Assembly: GCF_041355105.1 (NCBI RefSeq)
Contig: NZ_JBFUPK010000001.1
Location: forward strand, 248,001-312,000
Length of the DNA: 64,000 nt
Reading direction: 5' to 3'
Origin: Terriglobus sp. RCC_193
GTDB taxonomy: Bacteria > Acidobacteriota > Terriglobia > Terriglobales > Acidobacteriaceae
Shown in pieces: positions 1 through 8,890 of this stretch (the stretch's first letter is position 1; each line of letters starts with the position of its first letter). The translations under genes and the position numbers were made by a program. Under the pieces are notes generated by a model. That model did not search any database and was not told where the DNA came from. It worked only from the letters and a program-made list of their open reading frames with translations.

Positions 1-1109
1 CGAATCCTGAAGTGTGGAACAAGACGGTCTTCTTCATCAACTACGACGAGAATGATGGCCTGTTCGATCACGTTGTCCCGCCAATGCCTCCGTCAACGCT
101 GCATGCGAACGGCGGTGGGATGATATCGAACGCTCTTCAGTCGCATCTTGAGGATGAGTTCCTGAATCTTGATCTTTATCCGCATGAGATGCACCCGTTG
201 ATCCCGGGTGCTGATCCTGGTGGGCGTCAACCCATCGGGCTTGGGCCACGTGTTCCCATGCTGGTGGTTTCGCCCTGGAGCAAGGGCGGCTGGACGTGTT
301 CGGAGACCTTCGATCACACATCAGTTCTGCGTTTTCTGGAAAAGCGTTTTGGTGTGGAGGAGACAAACATCTCTGCGTGGCGACGTTCCATCTGCGGTGA
401 TCTCACTTCAGCATTTGATTTCGCGCAGACAAGTGATCGTCACATTGTCTCTTATCCCCCACCGCAGCCCATTGCGTCATCGCATAAGCCATACAGTATC
501 CCCGCAGTACAGAAGATGCCGGAACAGGAACCCGGCACAAGGCCTGCGCGCGCGATTGGCTATGTGTTGGAGACACAGGTCCGTCACGAAGATAAAAAGC
601 TATGGCTGGACCTCCGCAATGCAGGAAGCATTGGTGCGGCGTTCTATGTCTACGATCAGAAGAACCCGACGACTCATCCGCGTCGATACAGTGTGGTGGC
701 AGGGGATACATTGTCTGACTTCTGGGAATTGCCCAGCGATCGCATGTTCGATCTGCAGGTGTACGGTCCCAATGGTTTCTTTGCGCGTCACGCAGGAATC
801 TCGCAAATCGAACAACTGCAGGTAGAGGTTCGGCAGGATACTTCCAAACAGACACTGCGAGTGAACCTGAAGAATCCTTCAGATAAGAGTGTCTCCGTAG
901 TTTGGGAAGAAAAGTGCACGAAGGTCGCAGGGCAAGACGTGTCAGTGGCGCCGCTAGGCAGTGCGTTGTTTGAAGTGCCGCTTGTCGCCAGTGCGGGGTG
1001 GTACGAGCTTTCGATCATGGAAGCCGGTTCGCCTGCCGTGTTGCAGATGCAGCTTGCCGGCCATGTGGAGAGCGGTCTCCCCAGCCAGACGCAATCCAGG
1101 TTGGGGTGA
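1..1109 (+). CDS. Phosphocholine-specific phospholipase C, C-terminal part
   Basis: Partial gene cut by the left edge; the frame is open from base 3 (N-P-E-V-W-N-K). The family hydrolyses phosphatidylcholine or sphingomyelin outside the cytoplasm. The visible part begins with the end of the alpha/beta phosphoesterase domain: the motif FFINYDENDGLFDHVVPP is typical of bacterial non-haemolytic and acid-phosphatase-like phospholipase C enzymes, followed by the GLGPRVPMLVVSPWSKGG and FDHTSVLRFLEKRFG motifs. Two beta-rich repeats follow, around residues 190-260 and 270-345 of the visible part, matching the two C-terminal DUF756 domains of this family. The signal peptide and N-terminal catalytic half lie outside the window. 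The internal GTG at position 12 is not the true start. Family assignment is firm; substrate is inferred. Confidence 0.9.
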   Translation, partial: NPEVWNKTVFFINYDENDGLFDHVVPPMPPSTLHANGGGMISNALQSHLEDEFLNLDLYPHEMHPLIPGADPGGRQPIGLGPRVPMLVVSPWSKGGWTCSETFDHTSVLRFLEKRFGVEETNISAWRRSICGDLTSAFDFAQTSDRHIVSYPPPQPIASSHKPYSIPAVQKMPEQEPGTRPARAIGYVLETQVRHEDKKLWLDLRNAGSIGAAFYVYDQKNPTTHPRRYSVVAGDTLSDFWELPSDRMFDLQVYGPNGFFARHAGISQIEQLQVEVRQDTSKQTLRVNLKNPSDKSVSVVWEEKCTKVAGQDVSVAPLGSALFEVPLVASAGWYELSIMEAGSPAVLQMQLAGHVESGLPSQTQSRLG

Positions 1110-1169
1110 TTCTGAAAAGAAGATTGCGACTCTGACGCTTCGTTATGGAAGTGCAGAATCAAAATGCAT

Positions 1170-1215
1170 AACGGCGACTACTCTATCCAAAAGATGAGCG
1201 GTCGCCGTTCAGTCT
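1170..1215 (+). terminator. Probable intrinsic terminator after phospholipase C
   Basis: AACGGCGAC at 1170-1178 pairs perfectly with GTCGCCGTT at 1201-1209 and is followed by CAGTCTTTT. The 22-base loop is long, so strength is uncertain. The rest of 1110-1371 shows no gene. Confidence 0.6.
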
Positions 1216-1371
1216 TTTACGGCATAAAGTGTCGTCTGCTAGCCTCATAGTGTGAAGGTTCGTTATCTTATTGATTCAATACCTATTCTCGGTTACGCAC
1301 GAAACATACGCAGGTGTGGGTTATTGTCGAGACGGAACAGTATTGCGTTGCAGAACCGCATCCAACCTCAG

Positions 1372-3465
1372 ATGAAGTACGTTTCATCTATCGGCTGGAA
1401 GTTTGCGGTCGTTCTGACCCTGAGTTCTTTGCCTGTAGCAGGCCAGACATCCCCTTCGACTGCGACACCGGATGCGCCCAGGGCTGCGTCTGTAACAAAC
1501 TCGGCCTCACCTGCGAATGTCGCAGCGCAATCAGCCGTTCCTTCAAAATCGGCTGCTCCGGCACAAACGCTGCCGCAGCAGATAGCCGCGATGCCGCGAC
1601 TTGTGAACCCCGGGATTGATACTACGGCGCAAGGAAAGGCCATGCTGGAGCACCTGAACGACGTGCTTCGGTTCTATCGCGCATCCACCACGCAGATTCA
1701 GAAAGTGGGCGAACCGAGCGATGCGTTATATGGCGAACAGGCAAGCCAGCATGCCGCACAGATTGGGCAGACAGCATTTCAATCGGCACGAAATCTGGCG
1801 GCGTTGTTCAATCGTCTGCAACCCGGCAGCACAGCATCGGGCGGAGCGCAGTCAACACAACCGACAGATGATACGGACAATGACAACACCCAACCGCAGG
1901 AACCCACCACGGCGCAACGCTTAACCGCTGCTCGTGCACGAGTGCAGGCTCGCATTGCTGATCTTGCCGCCCAGGACGCGGTTCTGGACAAACAGATCAG
2001 TACAGCGAAAGGCAAGAATCTTGCAGCTCTGCAGCAACGCGACGAGCAGTTAGAAGGCCAGCTGGAATTGCAGAAGGCCATGCTGGATGCGATGACCAGG
2101 TTGTCTTCAATGGCCGATGCGCAGACAGCAACGGGACTTGCTGGTGATGTCGAGCGGCTGCTGCGTGCGGCGCCGGAACTGGCTTCTTCCTCAAAATCAG
2201 TCACAGCGCCGCCTGTGCTGGAAAGCCTGTCCACCGTGCGGGAGTCAGGTGTTTCCACGCAGGCGATTGCATTGTTTCAACTACTGGGTGCGCGGCGAGA
2301 CATCGAAAGCCGCATTCATGAACTGGATGTATTGAAAAAACAGGCGAACGATCTGCGCGCACCGATCCGTTCTCTGTTGCGATCAACGATTCAGCAGGGA
2401 GATGCAGCCATGCAATCGCCTGCGAATCTTTCAGATGCAGAGGCATTGCGGGCAACACGAAAGCATTATGATGCGCTGAGTTCCACCTTTCGTGTGTTGA
2501 GTACCGCAACGCTGCCTTCTTCACAGGAAGTGCTGCTACTGGAATCTGCACGCGCAAATCTGGTGAGTTGGCGCACAGTAGTGAATGCGGAGTACGTCAC
2601 ACTCTTGCGGTCATTGCTGTTACGCGTGGTATCGATTGCGCTGTCGCTGCTGGTGCTCTTCCTTGTGAGCGGAGTATGGCAGCGGTTGACGGCGAAGTAT
2701 GTACGCGACATCCGGCGTCGCAGACAGATTCTGATTATCCGGCGGACTGTACTCGGATTTCTCACGGGTGTGGTACTGATCTTCGGCTTTGTGACACAGT
2801 TCAGTTCGTTGGCGACATTCGCGGGATTCATCACCGCGGGCATTGCTGTTGGACTGCAGACGATTCTGCTTTCCGTTGCTGCATATTTCTTCATCGTGGG
2901 CCGCTATGGCGTGCGTGTTGGAGACCGTATTACCGTGGCAGGCGTAACGGGCGACGTGATTGAGGTAGGCCTGGTGCGTTTTTACATGTCAGAGCTGACA
3001 GGCACAGGGACCGAACTGCATCCCACCGGGCGCGTCGCGGTGTTTGCGAACTCCGTGTTGTTCCAAAGCGGTACGCCGCTGTACAAGCAGATGCCCGGAA
3101 CAGAATATGCCTGGCATGAGTTGACGGTAAAACTGAAGGCGGATGCCGACTACCGTGCGGCGACGGACGCCATCCTGAACGCCGTCACCACCACGTACAA
3201 CACCTATCGCGCTTCGATTGAAGCCCAGCATCAGAATGTAGAGCAGTGGATGGATGCCCCGGTCGAGAAGCCCGGCATTGAGCCGCGGCTGCAGCTTACG
3301 GACGCAGGCCTACAGTACGCTGTGTTGTTTCCGGTTGAGATTAAAAACGCGTCCTCCACCGATGAAGCAATGATCCATACCCTGTTGCACGACATGGAGA
3401 ACAATGAAGCGCTAAAGAACGGCATTGCCGCGCCACCCCAGGTGAAGGCCGTTGTGAAGGGCTAG
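1372..3465 (+). CDS. MscS-family mechanosensitive ion channel with periplasmic coiled-coil domain
   Basis: Encodes about 697 aa. The ATG at 1372 is preferred over the upstream GTG at 1252 because it puts a signal peptide at the N-terminus (MKYVSSIGWKFAVVLTL..PVAG-QT). An Ala/Ser/Gln-rich linker and a long periplasmic helical region follow (roughly residues 70-400), with heptad-like stretches. Next come hydrophobic segments near LLRSLLLRVVSIALSLLVLF and LGFLTGVVLIFGFVTQF. The MscS pore-lining helix follows (GFITAGIAVGLQTILLSVAA) and then the beta domain (RYGVRVGDRITVAGVTGDVI, 'VFANSVLF'). The channel would release solutes on hypo-osmotic shock from the inner membrane; the periplasmic part resembles the large MscK/MscM-like relatives in layout. 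It stands alone between hairpins at 1170 and 3541. Family is clear; physiological role is inferred. Confidence 0.87.
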   Translation: MKYVSSIGWKFAVVLTLSSLPVAGQTSPSTATPDAPRAASVTNSASPANVAAQSAVPSKSAAPAQTLPQQIAAMPRLVNPGIDTTAQGKAMLEHLNDVLRFYRASTTQIQKVGEPSDALYGEQASQHAAQIGQTAFQSARNLAALFNRLQPGSTASGGAQSTQPTDDTDNDNTQPQEPTTAQRLTAARARVQARIADLAAQDAVLDKQISTAKGKNLAALQQRDEQLEGQLELQKAMLDAMTRLSSMADAQTATGLAGDVERLLRAAPELASSSKSVTAPPVLESLSTVRESGVSTQAIALFQLLGARRDIESRIHELDVLKKQANDLRAPIRSLLRSTIQQGDAAMQSPANLSDAEALRATRKHYDALSSTFRVLSTATLPSSQEVLLLESARANLVSWRTVVNAEYVTLLRSLLLRVVSIALSLLVLFLVSGVWQRLTAKYVRDIRRRRQILIIRRTVLGFLTGVVLIFGFVTQFSSLATFAGFITAGIAVGLQTILLSVAAYFFIVGRYGVRVGDRITVAGVTGDVIEVGLVRFYMSELTGTGTELHPTGRVAVFANSVLFQSGTPLYKQMPGTEYAWHELTVKLKADADYRAATDAILNAVTTTYNTYRASIEAQHQNVEQWMDAPVEKPGIEPRLQLTDAGLQYAVLFPVEIKNASSTDEAMIHTLLHDMENNEALKNGIAAPPQVKAVVKG

Positions 3466-3540
3466 CAACTCCAACTATTAAAAAGACCACTTCTGCCGCC
3501 ATGACAATCTGAACGAATCGTTCGTGCGTGTTGACGACAT

Positions 3541-3575
3541 AATGCCCTGTCATCACTTGATGATGGCAGGGCATT
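3541..3575. terminator. Hairpin between convergent mscS-like and GH30 genes
   Basis: AATGCCCTGTCATCA (3541-3555) pairs with TGATGGCAGGGCATT (3561-3575) with one G-T wobble and a 5-base loop. No clear T run follows on either strand. The position between two convergent genes suggests a shared bidirectional transcription stop. Confidence 0.55.
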
Positions 3576-3649
3576 GTGTCGTAGAAATTACGATTGCGAC
3601 TGTCGCTTCGCGTTTGATGTAACGAGCCGTGGCTATGAGTAGTTAATCG

Positions 3650-5062
3650 TTAACGTGCTGCTTTCCACGTGTAAGTAACCAATGACGTCGCGGGCAGGGA
3701 GAGATGCACCGTGCGTGCATGCCACTCCACATCCATTGTCTTTGCTTCGGCGGTATCGTTGAATGTGATCAGGACAATGGTTCCATCCGTGTCTTCAAAT
3801 GCCACCTGATCCACGCCTTCCGTTGTCGTGGAGGATGCAATGTGTACCGCACCGGGATGCACGAACTTGCTGGCGTGTGCCAACGCGTAGAAGTCACCAT
3901 TCCACGTAATGGCGGAGGGCTTCTGCGTTGCATCAATCGTCAACAGGCCACGGCATATTCCACAGCCACCGGCATGCGGATTTCCCTTGGGATCAAGCGC
4001 AATGCCCCATAGCGTAACGGCCTTTGCCCAATGCTGTGTCGACGAAATAACAAGGTGTGCGGTGACAGCCAGCGGTGCTTCTTTTTGCCATGTGCCACCG
4101 GAGCACTCCGTCATCCAGATGCCCATCTGCGGGTCCTTGGCATGCATGTCGTCTTGCACATCCGCCTTGCCGCCGTAGCAATGCATCGCAGAGCCAGCCA
4201 TGTAAGGACGCGCAGTCGGATCAGCGATGACGCTGAGCGGATATTCCGGATGGTCCCAGTTATGGTCATACGCCATCACCTGCGTTTTCAAACCGGCTGC
4301 ATGTAGAGCGGGGCCAAGGTCTTTGCCGATGAAGCGCGCTGCCTGATCTGCCAGCAGCAATGTGCCGGGATAGTTCTTTGTCTCGTTCAAAGGTTCATTT
4401 TGAATCGTCAGATACTGCGGTGTAATCCCTTCCTTCGCAAAGGCCTGGAGTGATCGCACAAGATACTTTGCATATGCAGGTTCGGCATCCTCGCGCAACA
4501 TGCCGCCGTTCATGGTGGGCTTTGTCTTCATCCATGCGGGCATGCTCCACGGCGAAGCAATCAGAGTCATGCGTGGATTCAATTTCAGCGCCTCACGCAC
4601 CGTGGGAAAAACATCGGCACGGTCCTTCTCAACGGAGAAGTGTTGCATCTCCGGATCGCTCTGCCCTTGCGGCATGTCGTCATAGCTGTAATGCATGCGC
4701 GAGAGATCGGTGCTGGCAATAGGAAGACGCATTGCGCTCAGGCCAATACCGCGCTTCGGATCGAACAGACGCGTCATCACATCGTTGCGTTGCTGCGGCG
4801 TCAGATTGTGTTGCAGGAGATACGCAGATCCTTCGACAAACGCCGCGCCGAAACCATCCATGGTCTGGAAACGCTTTGTCTCGTCGACAGTAATCGTTAC
4901 ATCAGGCTTTGCTGCGCCGCGCGAAAATTTCGCAGACGGAAGTGGCGCAAGCGTCTTACTAAGATCGACCGATGTCTGAACACCATGGACCGTCTGCGCC
5001 ACAGCAGCGACGGAAAGAAGCAGGGACGACGAACACATCACCAAGAGTCGGTAGGGAATCAC
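3650..5062 (-). CDS. Secreted glycoside hydrolase family 30 (glucosylceramidase / beta-1,6-glucanase type)
   Basis: Encodes about 470 aa. The GTG at 5062 is chosen because AAAGGA lies 7 bases upstream and it gives a compact signal peptide (MIPYRLLVMCSSSLLLSVAA then VAQ-TV). The mature protein shows GH30 features: FQTMDGFGAAFVEGSAYLL near the start of the barrel, MRLPIASTDLSRMHYSYDD, and SPWSMPAWMKTK. The acid/base Glu is in LTIQNEPLNE (about E223) and the nucleophile Glu in GIWMTECSGGTW (about E319). A C-terminal beta-domain follows. The family retains configuration and cleaves beta-linked glucans or glycosylceramides; the exact linkage cannot be read from sequence. It lies 90 bp after a TonB-dependent receptor on the same strand, but a hairpin at 5104-5136 separates them. 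Export points to periplasmic or outer-membrane degradation. Confidence 0.9.
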   Translation of the reverse strand: MIPYRLLVMCSSSLLLSVAAVAQTVHGVQTSVDLSKTLAPLPSAKFSRGAAKPDVTITVDETKRFQTMDGFGAAFVEGSAYLLQHNLTPQQRNDVMTRLFDPKRGIGLSAMRLPIASTDLSRMHYSYDDMPQGQSDPEMQHFSVEKDRADVFPTVREALKLNPRMTLIASPWSMPAWMKTKPTMNGGMLREDAEPAYAKYLVRSLQAFAKEGITPQYLTIQNEPLNETKNYPGTLLLADQAARFIGKDLGPALHAAGLKTQVMAYDHNWDHPEYPLSVIADPTARPYMAGSAMHCYGGKADVQDDMHAKDPQMGIWMTECSGGTWQKEAPLAVTAHLVISSTQHWAKAVTLWGIALDPKGNPHAGGCGICRGLLTIDATQKPSAITWNGDFYALAHASKFVHPGAVHIASSTTTEGVDQVAFEDTDGTIVLITFNDTAEAKTMDVEWHARTVHLSLPATSLVTYTWKAAR

Positions 5063-5103
5063 GCAGACATCCTTTAACGGGGTAGGGAAATAGTAGTGCA
5101 AGA

Positions 5104-5136
5104 AAGTATGGGCTGGCCGATGTTATGGCCAGCCCA
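5104..5136 (-). terminator. Intrinsic terminator of the TonB-dependent receptor gene
   Basis: TGGGCTGGCC (5109-5118) and GGCCAGCCCA (5127-5136) form a perfect 10-bp stem with an 8-base loop. Read on the minus strand, the hairpin is followed by ATACTTTCTT. It lies 18 bp past the receptor stop codon and about 40 bp before the GH30 start. Confidence 0.75.
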
Positions 5137-5154
5137 CATGGAGAAAGCTGCTGG

Positions 5155-8100
5155 TTAGAAGTAGATCTTCGCCGCCAGCTGGATCACACGCGGTCCACCG
5201 GGTCCGCTGGGATTGCGGACTGCGGTAGGTGTGCCCCACGAGTTGCTCTTCGTGATGGACAGTGGCGTGTACGTGTTGTTGCTGCTGTTGTAAGAAGGCA
5301 ACGTTACGTTTGCACTGTAATCGCGGGTACTGATGTTGGTGTGATTCAGGATGTTAAAGAACTCGCCACGCAGCTGGATATAACGGCCTTTGTCGCTCTT
5401 GCCCAGTGGGAAGTTCTTGAAGATCGAGTTATCCCACGTGACCAGTGCATCGTTGCGGATGCTGCCGGGTGCGCCCTGCGTCGGCTGACCAATAGTCGGC
5501 AGAATCAGGTTGCCACGCTCATCCACACCCACGTATGCAGGCGGTGTTTTGCTGTATTGGCGAGCGCCGGTGAGCACGTTCGCGGGCGACCACAGTGCAT
5601 TGCGCACAGGGTTGCCGCTCTGGAAGTTCGCAAGACCGCTGATCTGGTAGCCATCGGTGACGTATTCAAGCCAGCGTGGTCCACCAAAGTGCTGCGTGAA
5701 CTTCGGCAGGTCATACACATAGTTGATGGCGCCAATGCTGCGGCGATCGAAGCCCGCCGGGCCATAGCTATACAGTTTGGGGTTGAACTTATCCACGAAC
5801 GTTTCGTCTGCCGTGGAGGTTGTCATTGCCTTTGACCATGTGTAAGTACCGCCAAAGGTCAGCCCGCGCGAGAAGCGGCGCTGTACCGATACCTGCAGTG
5901 AGTTATATCCAGCCGTACCGTCGAACTTATAGTATTCAAGCTGGTCATAGCCCTTGTACGGTGCAAGGTAGTTCGTGTTGTATGCCTTGTCGCCTGCAAA
6001 GGAGTAACCCGCCGCAGCATATTCCGGAGGCAGGTTCGGCTCTACGTCGGGCACCACGCCGCCAGCGTACAGGCTGGGGTTCTGTGCGGCCTTCGTAAAT
6101 GCGGTGCCGTACGGAAGCTGGTTCAGATCGCGTGCGGTCACCTGGTGGCGCGACTGCGTTCCCACGTATGCCACATCCAGCGTGGTGCCGGAAGCCACTT
6201 CACGCTGAATACCCAGCGAGAAGCTATACGTCGTCGGCACCTGACCCGTGATATCCGCGCCATAGATGCCGCCCAGCACGCCGGGGTTCGACTGCGCCGC
6301 GGTGGCAATGTTGGTGATGTTTGCGTTGTTGATCGTCGGTGTCGTTACCAGTGAAGGATTGCCGAAAACCGTGTTGAAGACCAGGTTGCCCTGCGAGCGG
6401 TCATGCGAGATGCCGAAGCCGCCACGCAGAACGCCCTTGCGGTCGTTGAACAGGTCATAGCTGAAGCCAACGCGCGGCTCATACTGAATGCCACGACCGT
6501 TCCAGCCGCCCTTGGGCAGTGTGCCGTTTGCGGAATAGGTCATACCGTTCAGGCGATTGCCGCCACTGCCCACAATAGCGCCACTCGTCGGATCGATGGT
6601 CACAGCATTCGCCGCATTGTAGGCGGACGGAGTGAACAGGGCGATCTGGTTTTTCGCATCGAACTGCGGTGGAATCCACGCGAAGCGTATGCCGTAGTCC
6701 AGCGTCAGGCGCGGGCTGATCACCCACGTGTCCTGCGCATAGAACTCCAACTGGTTGTAGCGGAAGTAACCCGTAGGACGTGAGGACGACTGGTTGAAGC
6801 TGGTGAACGCACCGGACAGAGCGCTGGCAAATGGCGAACCCTGGTTGCTGTTGCTGGTCGATCCGCTCAGGCAGCCTGTCGGCGTGGTGGAGCAGGCATT
6901 GAAGCTGAACTGGCCGTTGGAATTGCCCCACGCAATCTGATCCTTGCGCGAACGCTGGTAGAACACACCAAACTTCATGGTGTGGTTCTTCAATGTCCAG
7001 GTCAGGTTGTCATTGGCATTGATGGTCGTGTTCGCCTGGTGCCACGGTGTAGCGCCAAGGTAGCTGCTGGGATAGTTCTGTCCATTGCCGGTATAGGAGA
7101 AATCCGGGATAGAAGTATCCGACGTGACCGGGAACAGCAGCGGCAGGTTGATGTTGTTTGCGCCAACGCTGATGTTGCCGTTTACACCCGCCGTTTCGGA
7201 GCGATAGACCGAAGGACCGATACTGACTTCGTTCACGATGGTCGGCGAGAGAGTGCTGGTCAGGTCGACGGCAAGGTTCCAGCCTGGCTGACGGTTGCTG
7301 CAACCGCCCGCGAACTGCAGGTTGCTGGAACAGTTCAGACTGCCAAAGCTGTTGAAGGGCCCGGTGCTGCTGTCCTGGTTATTAATGTAACGCGCAAACA
7401 GGCGCTCGTTCGGCGTGATCTGCCAGTCCACACGGCCAACATACTCGGTACGTGGGTGCGAGTAGCTGAGAGGATCCTGGCGGTTGTAGGTAGATTGACC
7501 AGTCACGTTTGGCAGCGGGTACAGGTTCAGGATGCGCTGGATCTGCGCAAAGTTCGCCGCCTGTGCCGCTGTAAGCTGTGAGGGCGTCACAGCATTGCCC
7601 GCGAAGGGCAGACCCGTATTCGGGTTGTAGACGGTGATCAGGTTGTTGTTAGAGTCACGGCTCTGGCTGAAGTCACCATTGCGCTCCAGCGAGGTGGGCA
7701 CGCGGTACTGATTCACGCTGCCGGGAACAAGCTGGCGATACCATTCGGTCGAGAAGAAGTAGTACAGCTTGTCCTTCTTGATCGGTCCGCCAATCTGCGC
7801 GCCCACGGTGTTGTAGCGGTAAAGCTGTTGCGGCGTGTTGTTGTGGTTCTCAATCCACGAACGCGCGTCCATGCCTTCGTTGCGATGGAAGATGTGCACG
7901 TTGCCGTGGATGTCATTGGTGCCGCCGCGGCTGGTCACCACGATGGAACCGCCGCCTGCCTTGCCGAACTCGGCCTGGTAGTTGCTGGTCAACACCTTCA
8001 CTTCGGCAATAGCGTCCGTGTTCAGGGTCACCTGCGTGCCGCCGTTGTTGCCGGTATCCACGTTGCTGGCGCCGTCCAGGGTGAACTCGTGCTGGTTGGC

Positions 8101-8682
8101 GCGGGTACCGTTCACGGAGTAGCTGTCCAGACCGCCCGTGCCAGATACACCAAAGCTGCCCGTGCCGGATACGCCGGGGATCACGCGGACAATGTCGAGG
8201 ACGTTACGGCCGTTCAGGGCAATGTCGTTCAACTGCTTGCCGGTGATCAGGTCACTGCGCTCGCCGGAGTTGGCCTGGATCTGCATCTGGCCGGTCTCGG
8301 CGGTGACGTTCACCGTCGTGCTCTCCGCGCCCACCTGGAGCTGGAATGCTCCGGCGTTCAGACGGTCGGCGGAACTCAGGATCACGCCATCCTTCTTCAA
8401 TTGCTGGAAGCCGGTGCGCGTCACGGTGATGGTGTAGGTTCCGGCTGGCAGGTTGGGAATGGAGAAGGTGCCGTTGCCGGTGGAGGTAACCGTACGGGTA
8501 ACGCCCAGAGCGGGTGCTTCTGCCTTTACGGAGGCGTCCGGGATCAGGGCTCCGGTTGTATCCTGAACAGAGCCCAGAATGGTGCCCGACGTGACTTGTG
8601 CGCCTGCTGTTGAGACCGCTCCAAGCGCCAGAACACATGCCACCGGAATGGGGCAGAGCCGGCTAAGCGGTCCTTGAATCAT
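5155..8682 (-). CDS. TonB-dependent receptor, Oar-like, with carboxypeptidase-regulatory-like N-terminus
   Basis: About 1175 aa from the ATG at 8682; a GTG at 8769 would add 29 residues before the signal peptide and is less likely. The signal peptide is followed by a carboxypeptidase-regulatory-like (CNA-B type) beta-sandwich: GTILGSVQDTTGALIPDASV ... GTFSIPNLPAGTYTITVTRTG, residues ~30-115. The plug domain follows (LNDIALNGRNVLDIVRVIPG; NGTRANQHEFTLDGASN; GKAGGGSIVVTSRGGTNDIHG), then a long 22-strand-type barrel rich in N, Y, G and T. The C-terminus ends in aromatic Phe (AAKIYF), as expected for outer-membrane insertion. In Acidobacteria these receptors take up large substrates such as glycans or peptides; the ligand is unknown. 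It is divergent from the regulator at 8891, 208 bp away, and is followed by the GH30 gene, which suggests glucan uptake (inference). Confidence 0.93.
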   Translation of the reverse strand: MIQGPLSRLCPIPVACVLALGAVSTAGAQVTSGTILGSVQDTTGALIPDASVKAEAPALGVTRTVTSTGNGTFSIPNLPAGTYTITVTRTGFQQLKKDGVILSSADRLNAGAFQLQVGAESTTVNVTAETGQMQIQANSGERSDLITGKQLNDIALNGRNVLDIVRVIPGVSGTGSFGVSGTGGLDSYSVNGTRANQHEFTLDGASNVDTGNNGGTQVTLNTDAIAEVKVLTSNYQAEFGKAGGGSIVVTSRGGTNDIHGNVHIFHRNEGMDARSWIENHNNTPQQLYRYNTVGAQIGGPIKKDKLYYFFSTEWYRQLVPGSVNQYRVPTSLERNGDFSQSRDSNNNLITVYNPNTGLPFAGNAVTPSQLTAAQAANFAQIQRILNLYPLPNVTGQSTYNRQDPLSYSHPRTEYVGRVDWQITPNERLFARYINNQDSSTGPFNSFGSLNCSSNLQFAGGCSNRQPGWNLAVDLTSTLSPTIVNEVSIGPSVYRSETAGVNGNISVGANNINLPLLFPVTSDTSIPDFSYTGNGQNYPSSYLGATPWHQANTTINANDNLTWTLKNHTMKFGVFYQRSRKDQIAWGNSNGQFSFNACSTTPTGCLSGSTSNSNQGSPFASALSGAFTSFNQSSSRPTGYFRYNQLEFYAQDTWVISPRLTLDYGIRFAWIPPQFDAKNQIALFTPSAYNAANAVTIDPTSGAIVGSGGNRLNGMTYSANGTLPKGGWNGRGIQYEPRVGFSYDLFNDRKGVLRGGFGISHDRSQGNLVFNTVFGNPSLVTTPTINNANITNIATAAQSNPGVLGGIYGADITGQVPTTYSFSLGIQREVASGTTLDVAYVGTQSRHQVTARDLNQLPYGTAFTKAAQNPSLYAGGVVPDVEPNLPPEYAAAGYSFAGDKAYNTNYLAPYKGYDQLEYYKFDGTAGYNSLQVSVQRRFSRGLTFGGTYTWSKAMTTSTADETFVDKFNPKLYSYGPAGFDRRSIGAINYVYDLPKFTQHFGGPRWLEYVTDGYQISGLANFQSGNPVRNALWSPANVLTGARQYSKTPPAYVGVDERGNLILPTIGQPTQGAPGSIRNDALVTWDNSIFKNFPLGKSDKGRYIQLRGEFFNILNHTNISTRDYSANVTLPSYNSSNNTYTPLSITKSNSWGTPTAVRNPSGPGGPRVIQLAAKIYF

Positions 8683-8890
8683 AGGATTACTGGCCAATAA
8701 AAATTTGGATCGAAAAGATGTCACGGTTCTGCTACCTGCTTTCAACTGCTTTATCCGAACGCTCAACACCGTATGGACGCGCGCTAACGGTTGTCCTGAG
8801 AGTGCGCCGAGAGTTCACTGAGGTTTTTCTGATGGTTAACAAGTCATTCATCTTCAATCATTTGATGAGCCAGATGGCGGGCGCGTCGCG

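Noticed and set aside
1252-1371. Upstream GTG start for the MscS-like channel
   Set aside because: It would bury the signal peptide 40 residues inside the protein.
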